Positions 1-10,384 of a stretch of DNA of 64,000 nucleotides are shown piece after piece. Within the stretch, counting starts at the first letter, position 1; every line of letters starts with the position of its first letter. The DNA is from Euclidia mi (lineage: Eukaryota; Arthropoda; Insecta; Lepidoptera; Erebidae): NCBI GenBank assembly GCA_944739405.2, contig OX123200.2:4294761-4358760 (forward strand), in the 5' to 3' direction. Both the position numbers and the translations under genes were made by a program. The notes beneath the pieces were generated by a model. The model saw nothing but the letters and a program-made list of their open reading frames with translations. It did not search any database and was not told where the DNA came from.

Positions 1-599
1 AAACAGAGTTCTGCGCAGTTTGGTTCGTGTTTATAACCGAATCGTTGGTACTGTAGTTTGTTGTTCTTAGTATGGAGCGAACAAAGCTTTTATATGTGTT
101 GTTTGAGGTTTAGCTTGCATTTTGGAAGTATCTATGTATGTATATTATACATATTACGAAACATCTTTTACATAAATTTACATTGTGATTGTGTAAAACT
201 GATTGAACTTTGTATATTATGCATATTACGAAACCTTTTTCACATGAATTTACGCTGTAATTGAGTAAAAGTGATTGATTAAAACCTCTCAATTTCATAC
301 TGAATTAATCAGGTTGTGTTGTGTGGCGAGCTAATCTCGGTAAATAATAATTATATACATATATTGTTAGCTAGCACTTCGCCGCAGTGTCAACTTGTTA
401 AGGGGAACCTCTGCCCGATTGTACAGTCAAATTGCCTACTCTGATTAATTATTTTTAATTGTTTAAAATCAGTATAAGTTACGTCTGATAAAGTGTTTAG
501 TTTGTAAAAAATAACTTGGAAATACATTTCTATTGTGTTGTTGATTGTTTTTTCTTAATTAATTCACCGCTAGAGTGATAACAATATATATATTAAAAC
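1..599. other. AT-rich flank, no gene seen
   Basis: No coding region, RNA gene or clear repeat boundary is recognisable. The short open frames here are low-complexity and resemble nothing I know. A loosely repeated unit occurs twice, around 139-180 and 209-250 (a TATTACGAAAC core followed by a similar tail), so a small ancient duplication is possible. Confidence 0.5.
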
Positions 600-1299
600 A
601 TATATTATTAATATATGTTTTTTTATTCATCTTTCTACAGTAATAGTATATGTACTTCTAAGGGTAAGTATGTTCTAGATTACAATGGGTGCCTGTATTA
701 GGGTAAACCTGTGCCACAGGCGGTAAGAGCACTATCATAGGTGTTTTATGTTGATAACAAATTAAAATTATATACCAATACTTATTACTGCTTATACTAT
801 TTATAAATTTACATAAAAAAGTTAAATACCTTAAAAAAATGCATACCTCGTTGTTATATATAATATATTATAGTAACAATGTCAAGACAGGTCCAACTTA
901 TTTTAGCACTGCTAGCAAATCTTCGGTCTGTTTATAATTCAACCATTACAAATACTTATAAACTAATTGCTTGCATTTGAAATAATTAACGTCGTATATA
1001 CAGAGTATTTTGTTTAGTTTCTTATATATAAAAGGTCCTAAGAAAGCATAAAATCTGTTCGTGAAGACGAATTTAGATTCGGAAAGTGCAGTGCATACAA
1101 TATCTTTACGCCTTTTAATGACAGTTAGATTGGTGTTATACGTAAGCGTGGTGAGCTGTTTTAGGGCAATATAAAGTAGGAAAAGCTGTCGTATAGTTAG
1201 TACATTGCAAAGTTCATACAGTTGGTGCGTGGGGAAGCGAAAGGGCCTACGTGTTGCAACTTTTAGAAGTGCTCTTTGAGCCCGTTCAAACAGCAGCAT
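600..1299 (-). pseudogene. LINE 3' end, C-terminal RT region (CR1/Jockey-like)
   Basis: The reverse strand from 1299 to 946 encodes about 117 residues resembling the region after the RT domain in CR1/Jockey-group LINEs. It has an ERAQRALLKVATRRPFRFPT-type opening and then an IRQLFLLYIALKQ stretch. No RT catalytic motif is present, so only the 3' part of the element was inserted or survived. The 3' untranslated part runs leftwards to about 600. Its last bases (about 620-660) match another reverse-strand copy at 16139-16180, which marks the family's 3' end. The frame is open but has no upstream coding region, so it is a dead fragment. The clade is uncertain. Confidence 0.65.
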
Positions 1300-1731
1300 T
1301 ACCTATGGATTTAGGAGCCCCGCCCCATGAAGTCATACAATACAGTATTATAGACTGACACAGGGCTTGATATACACGTATGATAAACCTATTATCTGCT
1401 ATGTAACGGAGCTTCTTGAACACAAAGAAGTAATAAAGAAACTATGCAAAACCTTAGCTTCTTAAATACCAAGTCATAATACATTACTTTTTAAATATTT
1501 GCTACATCATCCGTTTCCAATAGGATCGATAGAAATAAGTTTTAGGTACTTTTTTTGTTACCGAAATATGAACTTATTTATCTTAGTTTACCTAAAACAA
1601 ATGCGTAAAAAACATAGGACTGATTCTGACTAAAGTATAAGCATTATGTGGTTCTCTGCTTTTATCCATTAGCCTAAGTCAAGCATTTCGTAAGTAAGCA
1701 TTAGAAATTTGCTAGATAGCTACAAAGGACT
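1300..1731. other. Unassigned intergenic DNA
   Basis: AT-rich sequence between the LINE fragment and the LTR-like repeat that begins at 1732. I see no coding potential or repeat structure in it. Confidence 0.5.
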
Positions 1732-1850
1732 TGTTTGAAATAGAAATATTATTTATGATAAGTCAAATCGATTATATATCGGTTTAGTAACGTTTTGTTT
1801 AGTCTATTGTAAATTTTGACTATGGTCACACCATGAACTGTCAATCATTC
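1732..1850 (+). mobile_element. Left part of an old BEL-like LTR, split by the Gypsy insertion
   Basis: From TGTTTGAAATAGAA onward this stretch aligns by eye with the start of the BEL-1 LTR at 20916. Shared blocks include ATAAGTCAAATCGATTA, TTTTGTTTAGTCTATTG and TGGTCACAC. The match stops at 1850, where the Gypsy LTR begins. The rest of the LTR resumes at 8426. The two LTRs are clearly related but diverged, so this belongs to a sister copy or subfamily. No coding part of that element is visible nearby, so it may be a solo LTR. Confidence 0.65.
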
Positions 1851-2173
1851 TGTGACGTCGCATCGAGCGATGCACACTACAGCGCTGGCCCCTACCACTT
1901 CTCCTGCCGGCCGCTCCCCTCCGAGCGCAAATAAATACAGCGGCGCGACAGCGAACCGCCTCTCTTGAATCCTGGACGCTGCCTCAGTTAAGTGCTGCCT
2001 GCTCTTCTGGAGGACCGAAGCCTCGTCAGCCTGCCTGCCTACCCTGCCCTGAGTCTTAACTCTTGCTACTAGCTACCGGGTTTATATTGTGTAACGCTTC
2101 TTAGCAATTATATTTTGTAACGAACGCTATGTTTCTTTAATTTATCTCTCTACACACACGAATAAACGTTACA
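1851..2173 (+). repeat. Gypsy 5' LTR
   Basis: Begins TGTGACGTCGC and ends GTTACA. The same 323 bp recurs at 8099-8421 with four visible differences (around 1872, 2055, 2131 and 2161). A GC-rich first half with AAATAAATA near 1929 is followed by an AT-rich half, as in an LTR promoter and polyadenylation unit. It directly abuts the ATTC target duplication. Confidence 0.95.
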
Positions 2174-2174
2174 C

Positions 2175-2187
2175 TGGCGCTCGAACA
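2175..2187 (+). promoter_or_regulatory. Primer-binding site (tRNA 3'-end complement)
   Basis: TGGCGCTCGAACA starts one base after the 5' LTR. Minus-strand synthesis in Gypsy elements is primed by a tRNA whose 3' CCA end pairs with TGG here, and the TCGAAC block suits the T-arm end of a tRNA. I do not assign the tRNA species. Confidence 0.8.
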
Positions 2188-2677
2188 ATTTTAAGGGCTC
2201 AGGCATCTGACTCGGCTTCTGGTCGCTTGCTTTTTTCTGTGTTTCTGTGTGTAAGTGTGTTCACAGTCGGTAAGTCGTTGATTTTTTTTTCTAATTGTGT
2301 TAGCTAAATTATAACGCATTATTCAGGCAAGATAGTCGACTAAAGGCTTGCGCCACATCTTATGTACTTTTATAACTTCTTTTCTAACCCAAATTCGTTA
2401 GACTAAGTAACGGTTTTGGGAATTATTTTAATTGTACAATTACATTTTTTATGTGAGGGTAGATTCCGCTTCGCATTATTCTTACGCATTGCGAACGTAA
2501 CTTGTTTACTTGCTACATAATAAATAATTATCTTTCTTTTTAAACGACCCACTGTGAACATATTTACATTACCTTTTATTTTATTGTTATATTATAAGTA
2601 TAACCCCTGTGTGAGTGACTTTTGGTGCTGTTAGGTTAATCTTTTATCTGTTTAATCTTTTTCTAAGTAACTTAGCA

Positions 2678-3988
2678 ATGTCTTTTAAAATTAACTTTAA
2701 TCATTTAGTAAAATCGGAGCTGGTTTATGAACTGATTATTCGGGGGGGTGACAAGTCTGGTTCCGTAGCCGAGCTGCGCCAGCAGATAGCGACACTAGCG
2801 TCTCAGTTTCCTTTTGAAACTATTTTGGATTCGGATTTAGACCCGGAAGAGGAAATTTCGGCTATCCGGAACTCCTTAATTAGGGCTACAAATAATATTT
2901 CTCTGCTTAGATCACAATTTGACCAAAACCTCTATTCGCGCACAGAATCTATTCTCAATCATATTTACTTTAGATTGAATAGACTGGATCTGGACCGCCT
3001 TTCTGATACCGACTCGGCTGAGATAGTTTCGAGCAATTACCGCAATCAGTTAGCTATTTTTACATCTTTGATTTCGGGTACATCTGAACCAACTTCGCAC
3101 GTAGTACAAAAGGACTGCTCTGTATCTACCCCCGTCGTTTCTGACGACTTTAAGTACGAACGTAAATTGTTTTCCGAACTCGCTAAATTTAAATATAATG
3201 GCAAGTCTTGTGTTCGCGGGTTCATTGAGAAAATTAATGAGTTTATGCAGGCTAGGTGTATCCCCGAAAATAAAATGTTACTATTTGCTTTTGAGATATT
3301 TACGGGCGATGCATTGTTCTGGTATCGTTCGCTCAAAGAACAGGTTTCTAGTTGGAGTGAATTGTGTTGCCTTTTAAAGCGTGATTTTAGCCCGACTGAC
3401 TATGATTTTAAAATTTTAAACGAAATTAGGTTTCGCCTTCAAGCTGAGGACGAAAATATAACACTTTTTGTTGCTAAAATGCAGGGTATGTTTTCTCGTC
3501 TTGATGTGCCTATTAGTGAGTCTGAAAAATTAGATATTTTGTTGCGTAATGTCCTGCCATGTTACAATCAAACTATTTTAACAGCTAAGGTGGCCGATAT
3601 CCCTAGTCTCGTTAGTGTCTGTCGTGAATTTGAGACCTTTCATAAACGAACTAAAGACCATCGGGAATCTTCCAAAGCCACACCCAATATCTTGTTGCCC
3701 GAGTTTGCCCACCAACCTCAATAACCTAATTTTTCTAATTACAAACCAAAAAATTATTATAATAATTCTAATAAAAACTTTAACGCTCCACCACAGATAA
3801 ACGCTATCAAATTACCCACCACTAACAAAAACGACAACCGGTTCTGTCCCAGGTGTCGATCCAATTCTCATAGTTTGTATAATTGTCGCCAACCACACTT
3901 TTTAATTTGTTTTAAAAGCGGTCTAAAAGGTTTTCGTGTGTCTGATTGTCCTAAATGTAATCCTAAAGCTAATAACCCAAAAAACTAA
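2678..3988 (+). pseudogene. gag: Gypsy gag with one in-frame stop
   Basis: Gag builds the particle that packages the element RNA. The start chosen is ATG 2678, because the upstream open frame lacks family resemblance. Residues about 170-330 form a retrotransposon-gag domain, with a K-Y-N-G-K-S-C...F-I-E-K stretch and then GDALFWYRSL. A TAA at 3722-3724 interrupts the frame. The same frame then continues into a nucleocapsid-like tail at 3842-3950 with a CPRC...H...C knuckle. A second knuckle has lost one cysteine (CFKSG). The natural stop is TAA 3986-3988. Either the 3722 stop is a recent C-to-T type lesion, or the tail is no longer made. The end overlaps pol by 13 nt through a frameshift site. 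Confidence 0.85.
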
Positions 3989-6900
3989 TAATCGAGGATT
4001 GGGAAATAAATAAATTAAATAATTTCAATAAAATCGAGTGGAATAATTGGTTAAATTATCTAAAAAATTTTTTTAACTCTTATAGTCTATCCTCAATCCG
4101 CAATTCTAATATAGAATACTCGCCTTATATTTCTGTTATTGTAAATGGTAAACCTGTAGTCGGCCTGTTGGACTCTGGCTCATGTGTTACAATCTTGGGT
4201 AACAATTCTCATAATTTCTTTTTAAATAATGAGTATCAGTTGGATTGTTCTCTGCCTTTGAGTTTGGTAACCGCTGGTGGTGAAAAATTGTGTTCTTTAG
4301 GGTCTATCTCTCTTCCTATTGAATTTCAAAATAAAACAGTTTCCCTAAATTTTCATGTAGTGCCTGGGATTAAAAATAGTTTAATTCTCGGTATGGATTT
4401 TTGGCGAATTTTTAATTTATTTCCTAACCATTTAGAGTCGGTGTTGTTATGGAATGAAACTGATTTACAAGTTACTAAGCTGCGGACCGATGACTCACCG
4501 CACCTTGTGTCTTATAATAATTTATCTATTGAACAGAGAGCTGCCGCTGATAACATTATTTCTAAATTTTCCGATATTTATTATAAAAAGCGGGTTCTCG
4601 GTTGTACAACTCTCATTACTCACTCTATTGACACAGGCGATAGCCCACCTATTCGTCAGCGTTATTATCGTATGTCTCCCGATAAACAACGCATTTTGAT
4701 ACAACAACTAGACGAAATGTTGAAGGAAGATGTCGTAGAACCCTCTGAAAGTCCGTGGTCTAACCCGGTTATTCTAACCCCTAAAAAGAACGGCGAACTA
4801 AGATTTTGCTTAGATAGTCGTAAATTGAATTCTGTTACTAGAAAATATGCTTATAATTTGCCCTACATTTCGGAAATTCTAGATAACTTGAGCGATGCTA
4901 AATACCTATCTAGTTTAGATATTTCTAAATGTTTCTGGCAGACGTTAATTAAAGAGGAGGATCGTTTTAAGACCGCTTTCTATGTACCTACTCGTGGCAC
5001 GTTTCATTTTAAAAGAATGGCGTTTGGTCTAACAAACGCACTCGCAACTCAGCAACGTTTAGTCGATACTCTGTTTTACGGTCCTGAATTTGAAAACAAG
5101 GTCTTCTGTTTTATCGACGACATTGTATGTATATCGTCAACGTTTGAAGAACATATTACGCTTTTATTACGTATTTTCGAAAAATTGAAAATGGCAAATC
5201 TCACTATAAACTTAGATAAGTGTAATTTCTTTCGGGATAAAATAAAATATTCAGGTTACGTTGTCGATTCGCAAGGTCTCCATCTGGATCCTGATAAAAT
5301 TGATGCCATAATTAATTACCCTACCCCTTCTAATAAAAAGGAACTACGTCGTTTTCTGGGCGTGGCTTCATGCTATAGGCGATTTATTCCAAATGTTACT
5401 CGTATATCGTCACCTCTAAACAAATTAACCTCTCAAGGTAAAAAGGCTCCCCCTTTTTGTTGGTCTAAAGAGGCGGACCAGGCTTTTATCAAGTTGAAAG
5501 ACTGCTTGTCCTCTCCTTTTATTTTATCTTGTCCGTACTACTCCGAACCTTTTGAGATACATACAGACGCCAGCGACTACGGTGTAGGCGCTGTCCTCTG
5601 CCAGGTTATGCAAGGCGAAGAAAAAATCATAGCCTATTTCAGTAAGTCTTTGTCTGATGCTGAAAAGAATTACAGCGCTACTGAGCGCGAGGCACTCGCT
5701 GTGTTATCTGCCATCGAGCACTGGCGTTGTTATGTCGATAACGGTAAAAAGTTTATTGTTTACACTGACCACGCTGCGCTCAAATGGTTTCTAAAACTTA
5801 ATAATCCTACTGGTCGTTTGGCCAGATGGGGTGTTCGTCTTTCTTCGTACAATTTCGAGATTCGACATCGTCGTGGTTCAGACAACATATTGCCCGATCT
5901 CCTGTCTCGTTCTGTTTCCGTTGCAGTCATTATCAATGATAATGACATTACTCCTAATTTAAACCTAACACTCCCAATGTCTACTAACGACTCGTGGTAT
6001 CTAAACATTTATAAAGGTTGTCTAAACAATCCCACATCTTTCGTGGACTACCAAATTATTAATAATAAATTATATCGTTTTAAAAAGTGTCTAAATCCTT
6101 TAACTCGAGATTTTCAATGGAAGGAGGTTATTCCGTCGGAACAAAGATCTAATATTATTGCTGAGAACCATTCGCTGCCCACGGCTGGTCACCTAGGTAT
6201 TTTTAAAACCTACAAGCGCTTGGCATTAAATTATTACTGGCCGAATATGTATTCCGACGTTGTTAAGGCTGTGAATTCGTATGATATTTGTATAGCTCAC
6301 AAACATCAAAACCATTCAACCTTAGGTCATATGGGTAGATCTAAGTCTTGTTATAAACCATTCCAGATGTTAAGCATTGATCTAATTGGTCCACTAGTCG
6401 CCTTCTAGAAGTAGGCTTCTAGAAGGCTAAACAATTTTATTTTTGTTGTTTCTTGTAGTTTTTCCAAATATTGTATGCTTTTTCCCATTAAACGAGCTAC
6501 TGCCGAAATAATTACTAAAATTTTAGAAGAAAATGTTTTTTTGGTCCATGGTATTCCGTCGACTATTGTTCTCGATAATGGTAAGCAGTTCATTAGTTCC
6601 ACATTTAAAAATTTGATAACTAAATACAAAATTCCTAATTTGCATTATACGCCGCTGTATACACCCCACGTAAACTCAGTCGAGCGTTATAATAAAACTA
6701 TTATGACGGCTATTTCTACTTTTATCGAATGAGATCAGCGCGTTTGGGATCTAGTCGTTCCTAAGATTCAGTTTGCAATAAATTGCGCAGTAAACGAGGT
6801 AACTGGCTATTCTCCATCTTTTCTGGTCTTTGGTCGTGAATTGGTTACTTGTGGGTCACACTATGTGGTCAACAAATCTGACCCTAATATTGTCTTCGAA

Positions 6901-7233
6901 CCGCGTGATACATATGCGGAGGCCCTCGGCCATTTGTTTCCTATCTTCGAAAAGGTACAGGCCGCTTTGATAGCCGCTCACCAACGTAATTGTAATTCTT
7001 ATAATCTTCGTCGTAAACCGGCCGAATTCAATGTCGGCGATATTGTGTGGCGGCGTACTTACTATTTAAGCGATAAAGATAAATATTTCAATAAAAAACT
7101 CGCTCCTAAATTTATTAAATGCAAAGTTGTAGCTAAAAAGTCTCCTTCAGTTTACAAATTGTCTGATATGACTGGCAAGCCAGTTGGCGAATGGCATATT
7201 AAAGATTTAAAATTAATTAATTACAAACAATAA
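3976..7233 (+). pseudogene. pol: Gypsy pol: protease, RT, RNase H, integrase
   Basis: Pol cleaves the polyprotein, copies the RNA and integrates the DNA. The aspartic protease has LLDSGSC with its D at 4171. RT shows the LDISKCFWQ motif and FIDDI with the aspartates at 5116-5121. RNase H has HTDASDYGVGAVL near 5560 and a TDHAALKWF motif near 5765. Integrase has the HHCC region with H...H but YDIC where CxxC is expected, so the zinc site is damaged. The catalytic triad is D 6379, D 6574 and E 6682, giving 35 residues between the last two. Stops at 6406, 6412 and 6730 break integrase. A GPY/chromodomain-like tail with VGDIVWRR follows. The frame ends at TAA 7231-7233. Confidence 0.9.
3979..3985 (+). 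promoter_or_regulatory. Candidate -1 ribosomal frameshift heptamer A AAA AAC
   Basis: In the gag frame the sequence reads CCA AAA AAC TAA, the canonical X XXY YYZ arrangement placed directly before the gag stop. Pol lies in the -1 frame and is open from 3976, just after a stop at 3973-3975. The 13-nt overlap therefore contains the heptamer. I see no strong downstream hairpin or pseudoknot, so efficiency is unknown. Confidence 0.75.
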
Positions 7234-8054
7234 TTATTAATCTCATACAAAAATCTCGTCAAATTTGTTGTTATAATTACTTCTGCTCACCCACAGTCCA
7301 TAGTGGTCGTTACAGTAATACTGATTTTTTTTATCTTTAAAATCCTTTTTGTTTTGACTCAGTGGTTAAAACTGTAATCAACTGCGTCTCACGGGTTCCA
7401 AGTTTCTTGAATCTATTTGTTGTGCTAATCACCTTGTTTACGTTATAAAGTATGCTCGGAGTTATTAATATTAACCCATTCTATTTAGCGAGCCGCTAGC
7501 GCGCTTTCTAAATAATACCTTATCCCGCGCACATAAGGCCTACTCTCGTCTACATCCGTCTCGACTACCTGCGTTGAGTTTTATGACCTGTCACTCACTC
7601 TTTTGTTGTCGCGTTGACCTTTTTGTTTTAATTGTTTTATGCAGTAATATTATAACAGATATTCCATAAACTGAGCAGCTCTTTTGTATTTTATTTAACT
7701 TAACTTATATATAAGAATTCTAAACTATTGTTTTGAAGTGTCACTAATAAATATTAACTATTTATTCAAGACTATCTCAGTTATGCTTATGTGTAATCCT
7801 CGACGTGTTTTGCATTCAAGCAGGAACCGGATTGGTTTGAATGATAGCTAGTGCACTGGTTGTGAGTGTGTCTGGCATGTGTGCGAGATATGAAGGATTT
7901 TTTTTTGTTGTTAAAGGGGTCCATTGAATGCGTGATGTATGAATGGTTGGGGGGTTATACATAACCAAATTTCTTTTAGGTGGTGTTTGCAACTTAAAAG
8001 ACTGACACCACTTCGCCTTCCCTGTTCCAGGCGCTGTCGGCGACAGGGGGCCAG

Positions 8055-8080
8055 GGAATTTTTCCCCCAGGAAAAATTCC
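8055..8080 (+). promoter_or_regulatory. Perfect hairpin just upstream of the polypurine tract
   Basis: GGAATTTTTCC at 8055-8065 and GGAAAAATTCC at 8070-8080 are exact reverse complements separated by CCCA. In the RNA this gives an 11-bp stem with a 4-nt loop. It could affect plus-strand priming or RNA stability. The role is inferred only from position. Confidence 0.6.
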
Positions 8081-8085
8081 GGCCT

Positions 8086-8096
8086 AAAGGGGGGAG
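8086..8096 (+). promoter_or_regulatory. Polypurine tract
   Basis: AAAGGGGGGAG lies two bases upstream of the 3' LTR. A purine run here resists RNase H and primes plus-strand DNA synthesis in LTR elements. Confidence 0.85.
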
Positions 8097-8098
8097 TG

Positions 8099-8421
8099 TG
8101 TGACGTCGCATCGAGCGATGTACACTACAGCGCTGGCCCCTACCACTTCTCCTGCCGGCCGCTCCCCTCCGAGCGCAAATAAATACAGCGGCGCGACAGC
8201 GAACCGCCTCTCTTGAATCCTGGACGCTGCCTCAGTTAAGTGCTGCCTGCTCTTCTGGAGGACCGAAGCCTCGTCAGCCTGCCTGCCTACCCTGCCCTGA
8301 GTATTAACTCTTGCTACTAGCTACCGGGTTTATATTGTGTAACGCTTCTTAGCAATTATATTTTGTAACGAACGCTATGCTTCTTTAATTTATCTCTCTA
8401 CACACACGTATAAACGTTACA
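8099..8421 (+). repeat. Gypsy 3' LTR
   Basis: Same length and sequence as 1851-2173 apart from four substitutions counted by eye. It is followed by ATTC at 8422-8425, the second copy of the target duplication. Confidence 0.95.
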
Positions 8422-8425
8422 ATTC

Positions 8426-8940
8426 ACTCTCTCACTCAGAGTCTTTGTCGGATCCGGGTATAAAAATTGTCTTGCGCTCGCCCCGTTTTGTTTCTTGTGT
8501 GGTTTTGTAATTGAAGTTTTAAAAACCCTTTTGAATTGCCGCTAATTGATCTGCCGGCATCGGTTTATTTGTGAAAAAGATAACTTGTAAAATATTGAAC
8601 ATTGTAAAACTTGTGTGAATCCGTGCACGTGTTTGGTGCCCGAGGACTTCGCCGAACTGGACCATGCGGTAGCTATAAGATACTTCATTCATCTATTTTG
8701 GCCAACATATTTGTATGATGTGCCTAATTTAGCTCAAGCCTGACATCAGTGAAAATTTGGTAAGTAAATTAAATTTGCTAATTGTAATTCACTGTGCAAC
8801 ACAGTATATTATAAGTGTTTAGGTCTTTGCCCTGAGCTAAAGACTAGATGAATTAATCGCTTCCACTGTCTTCTGCAAACTACCCAGTTTCTAGCCCAAG
8901 TGAACTGAAATATATTTTCGAGCGGCGACATTAAATAATT
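8426..8940 (+). mobile_element. Right part of the old BEL-like LTR
   Basis: This continues the LTR that stops at 1850. TATAAAAA at about 8459-8466 looks like an LTR promoter. Downstream blocks parallel the BEL-1 LTR: AAATTGCCGC-type followed by CCGGCA, ATATTGAACATT, TTGGCCAA, then GTAAG and a CTGTGC...CACAGT stretch. The right border is unclear and is set near 8940, because LINE-like sequence starts soon after. The BEL-1 primer-site sequence is not seen here. Confidence 0.55.
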
Positions 8941-8969
8941 TTATTAACATATTAAAGAATCACACACTT

Positions 8970-9043
8970 TGGTGGGTAGTTGAGTAAAGACCTACTAGAG
9001 AGACCTAAGACATCAATTTGGTGGGTAGTTGAGTAAAGACCTA
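8970..9043 (+). repeat. 27-bp direct repeat, 47-bp period
   Basis: The 27 bases from TTTGGTGGGTAGTTGAG at 8970-8996 recur exactly at 9017-9043. The 20 bases between contain CTAGAGAGACC. The repeat sits just upstream of LINE ORF1, where some LINEs carry promoter-like tandem units. It could instead belong to the older LTR element. Confidence 0.75.
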
Positions 9044-9211
9044 TTTTTGAACAGCTGGTATAATTATTTTAAATAAAATAGTTATAATAAAGTATAAATC
9101 AATTTAATGTATAATAAATACAGCTGAGGTTAAATACCTGCCAGTCAAGCGTTATCTCCACAAAAATCACAATAATAACACAAACACATACACTAGTTCT
9201 GCAGCTTCATC

Positions 9212-9907
9212 ATGGAATCCTTTATCTACAATATGCAGCAGTATTTTGAAGAACGGATGGCTAAGTTTGAGGCGGATCTTCTCAAGAAAAGTTCAACTGG
9301 TACGGGCGGCCTGGCAGAAGAGTTTGGCATTTTCAAGGACTTCATTATGCAAACAATGAAGTCTTTTGCTCAACAATTAGCGTCCGTCGCCCGCCAAGTG
9401 GACGGTATGGAGACACGCAGCCGTCGAAAAATGATTCTTCTGCACGGTGTCGAGGAGGAGAAGAATGAGGACACAGCTCAGGTGGTTGGCCGAATGGTGA
9501 AGGAGCGGCTGAAGCTTGATACATTCACCACAGCAGAAATCAAGCGATGCCATAGAGTGGGCCGTCTTCAATCAAATAAGCCCAGGCCCATCCTCGTAAA
9601 GTTTCAGAGCACTTCAGTGCGAGACAGCATTTGGTTCGCCAAAACCAAGTTGAAGGGTTCCGGTGTAACGCTGTCCGAGTTCTTGACCCGAACGCGACAC
9701 ATGGCGTTCATGGCAGCGCGGGAGAGGTTTGGCGTGGTGAAGTGCTGGACCAGGGAAGGCTCTGTATTCGTCCTTGGGGCGGATGGTCAACGGCATCGGG
9801 TGTTTTGCTTGGACGACTTCAACAAAATCAAGGGCGCAGATCCGGAGAAGCCTGCAGTGAAAGTTACTGCTGCGAAGACCAAGCGGACTGCAGCATCCAA
9901 AAAATAG
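9212..9907 (+). CDS. LINE ORF1, nucleic-acid chaperone-like protein
   Basis: The 231-residue protein resembles the L1-type ORF1 found in several arthropod CR1/Daphne-like LINEs. These proteins coat element RNA and act as chaperones during target-primed reverse transcription. Residues 1-65 are charged and helix-prone, as in a coiled coil. Residues 70-150 look like an RNA-recognition fold (KMILLHGVEEE, then IKRCHRVGR, then RPILVKF). The basic C-terminal domain (GVTLSEFLTRTRH...WTREGSVFV) ends in a lysine-rich tail. No zinc knuckle is present. The ATG at 9212 is the first in frame and the ORF is intact, in contrast to ORF2 downstream. Confidence 0.85.
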   Translation: MESFIYNMQQYFEERMAKFEADLLKKSSTGTGGLAEEFGIFKDFIMQTMKSFAQQLASVARQVDGMETRSRRKMILLHGVEEEKNEDTAQVVGRMVKERLKLDTFTTAEIKRCHRVGRLQSNKPRPILVKFQSTSVRDSIWFAKTKLKGSGVTLSEFLTRTRHMAFMAARERFGVVKCWTREGSVFVLGADGQRHRVFCLDDFNKIKGADPEKPAVKVTAAKTKRTAASKK

Positions 9908-10384
9908 GTTTTATCTTGTTTTTGATTACATGACCGGGTGCATTTACATTTCACAGTTTCTACCTTCTTCTAATCTATTATTTCTTATACTTTTTTTTTA
10001 TTAACCTGCACATATTTTTCACTTGGCATATCTTATGTCAGCAATGTCACTGTCACTAGCACTTCTCTTGTCTTACTGTTTCAACTCCCTATCTGAATCA
10101 CAGGTCTTTTATCTTTCAGCCTATGTCAAATATTTATAAGAAATCACCTGGTCTAAATCATATAATAATATTTCTCGTTTTCGTTTATGTAAGGCTATGT
10201 GGTGTTATTTTACAATAGTAGTAATTTTTGTAACACGCAACTGGCGGGTGGACATTTTGCTTTTACATAGCTTTAATATATATCTTTATTTAAGTATTAC
10301 TATTATATAACATATTATTAGTATATTATATAAATATTTTTATTTTATTTATACACTTATATATATTTTTATATTAGACATATT
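9908..10384 (+). other. ORF1-ORF2 spacer
   Basis: Very AT-rich sequence of about 480 bp with T and ATA runs and no coding signal. It belongs to the same LINE. Confidence 0.6.

Larger units (their letters stand above)
7234..8098 (+). other. Gypsy 3' untranslated region, no env
   Basis: About 865 bp separate integrase from the 3' LTR. No open frame resembles an envelope gene. The last 50 bases hold a strong hairpin (8055-8080) and the polypurine tract. Confidence 0.75.
1851..8421 (+). mobile_element. Ty3/Gypsy LTR retrotransposon, full length, coding region degraded
   Basis: The 6571-bp element has two 323-bp LTRs, a primer-binding site, gag, pol in Ty3/Gypsy order (protease, RT, RNase H, integrase) and a polypurine tract. 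A 4-bp target duplication ATTC lies at 1847-1850 and 8422-8425. By eye the LTRs differ at only four positions, which implies a recent insertion. Even so, gag has one in-frame stop and pol has three. No envelope gene follows integrase, so it is not errantivirus-like. It sits inside an older BEL-like LTR. It could move only if proteins were supplied by an intact relative. Confidence 0.95.

Noticed and set aside
7911..8111. Reverse ORF across the Gypsy hairpin and polypurine tract
   Set aside because: It reads the reverse of the 3' untranslated region and LTR border; no domain, and the hairpin and purine tract explain the composition.
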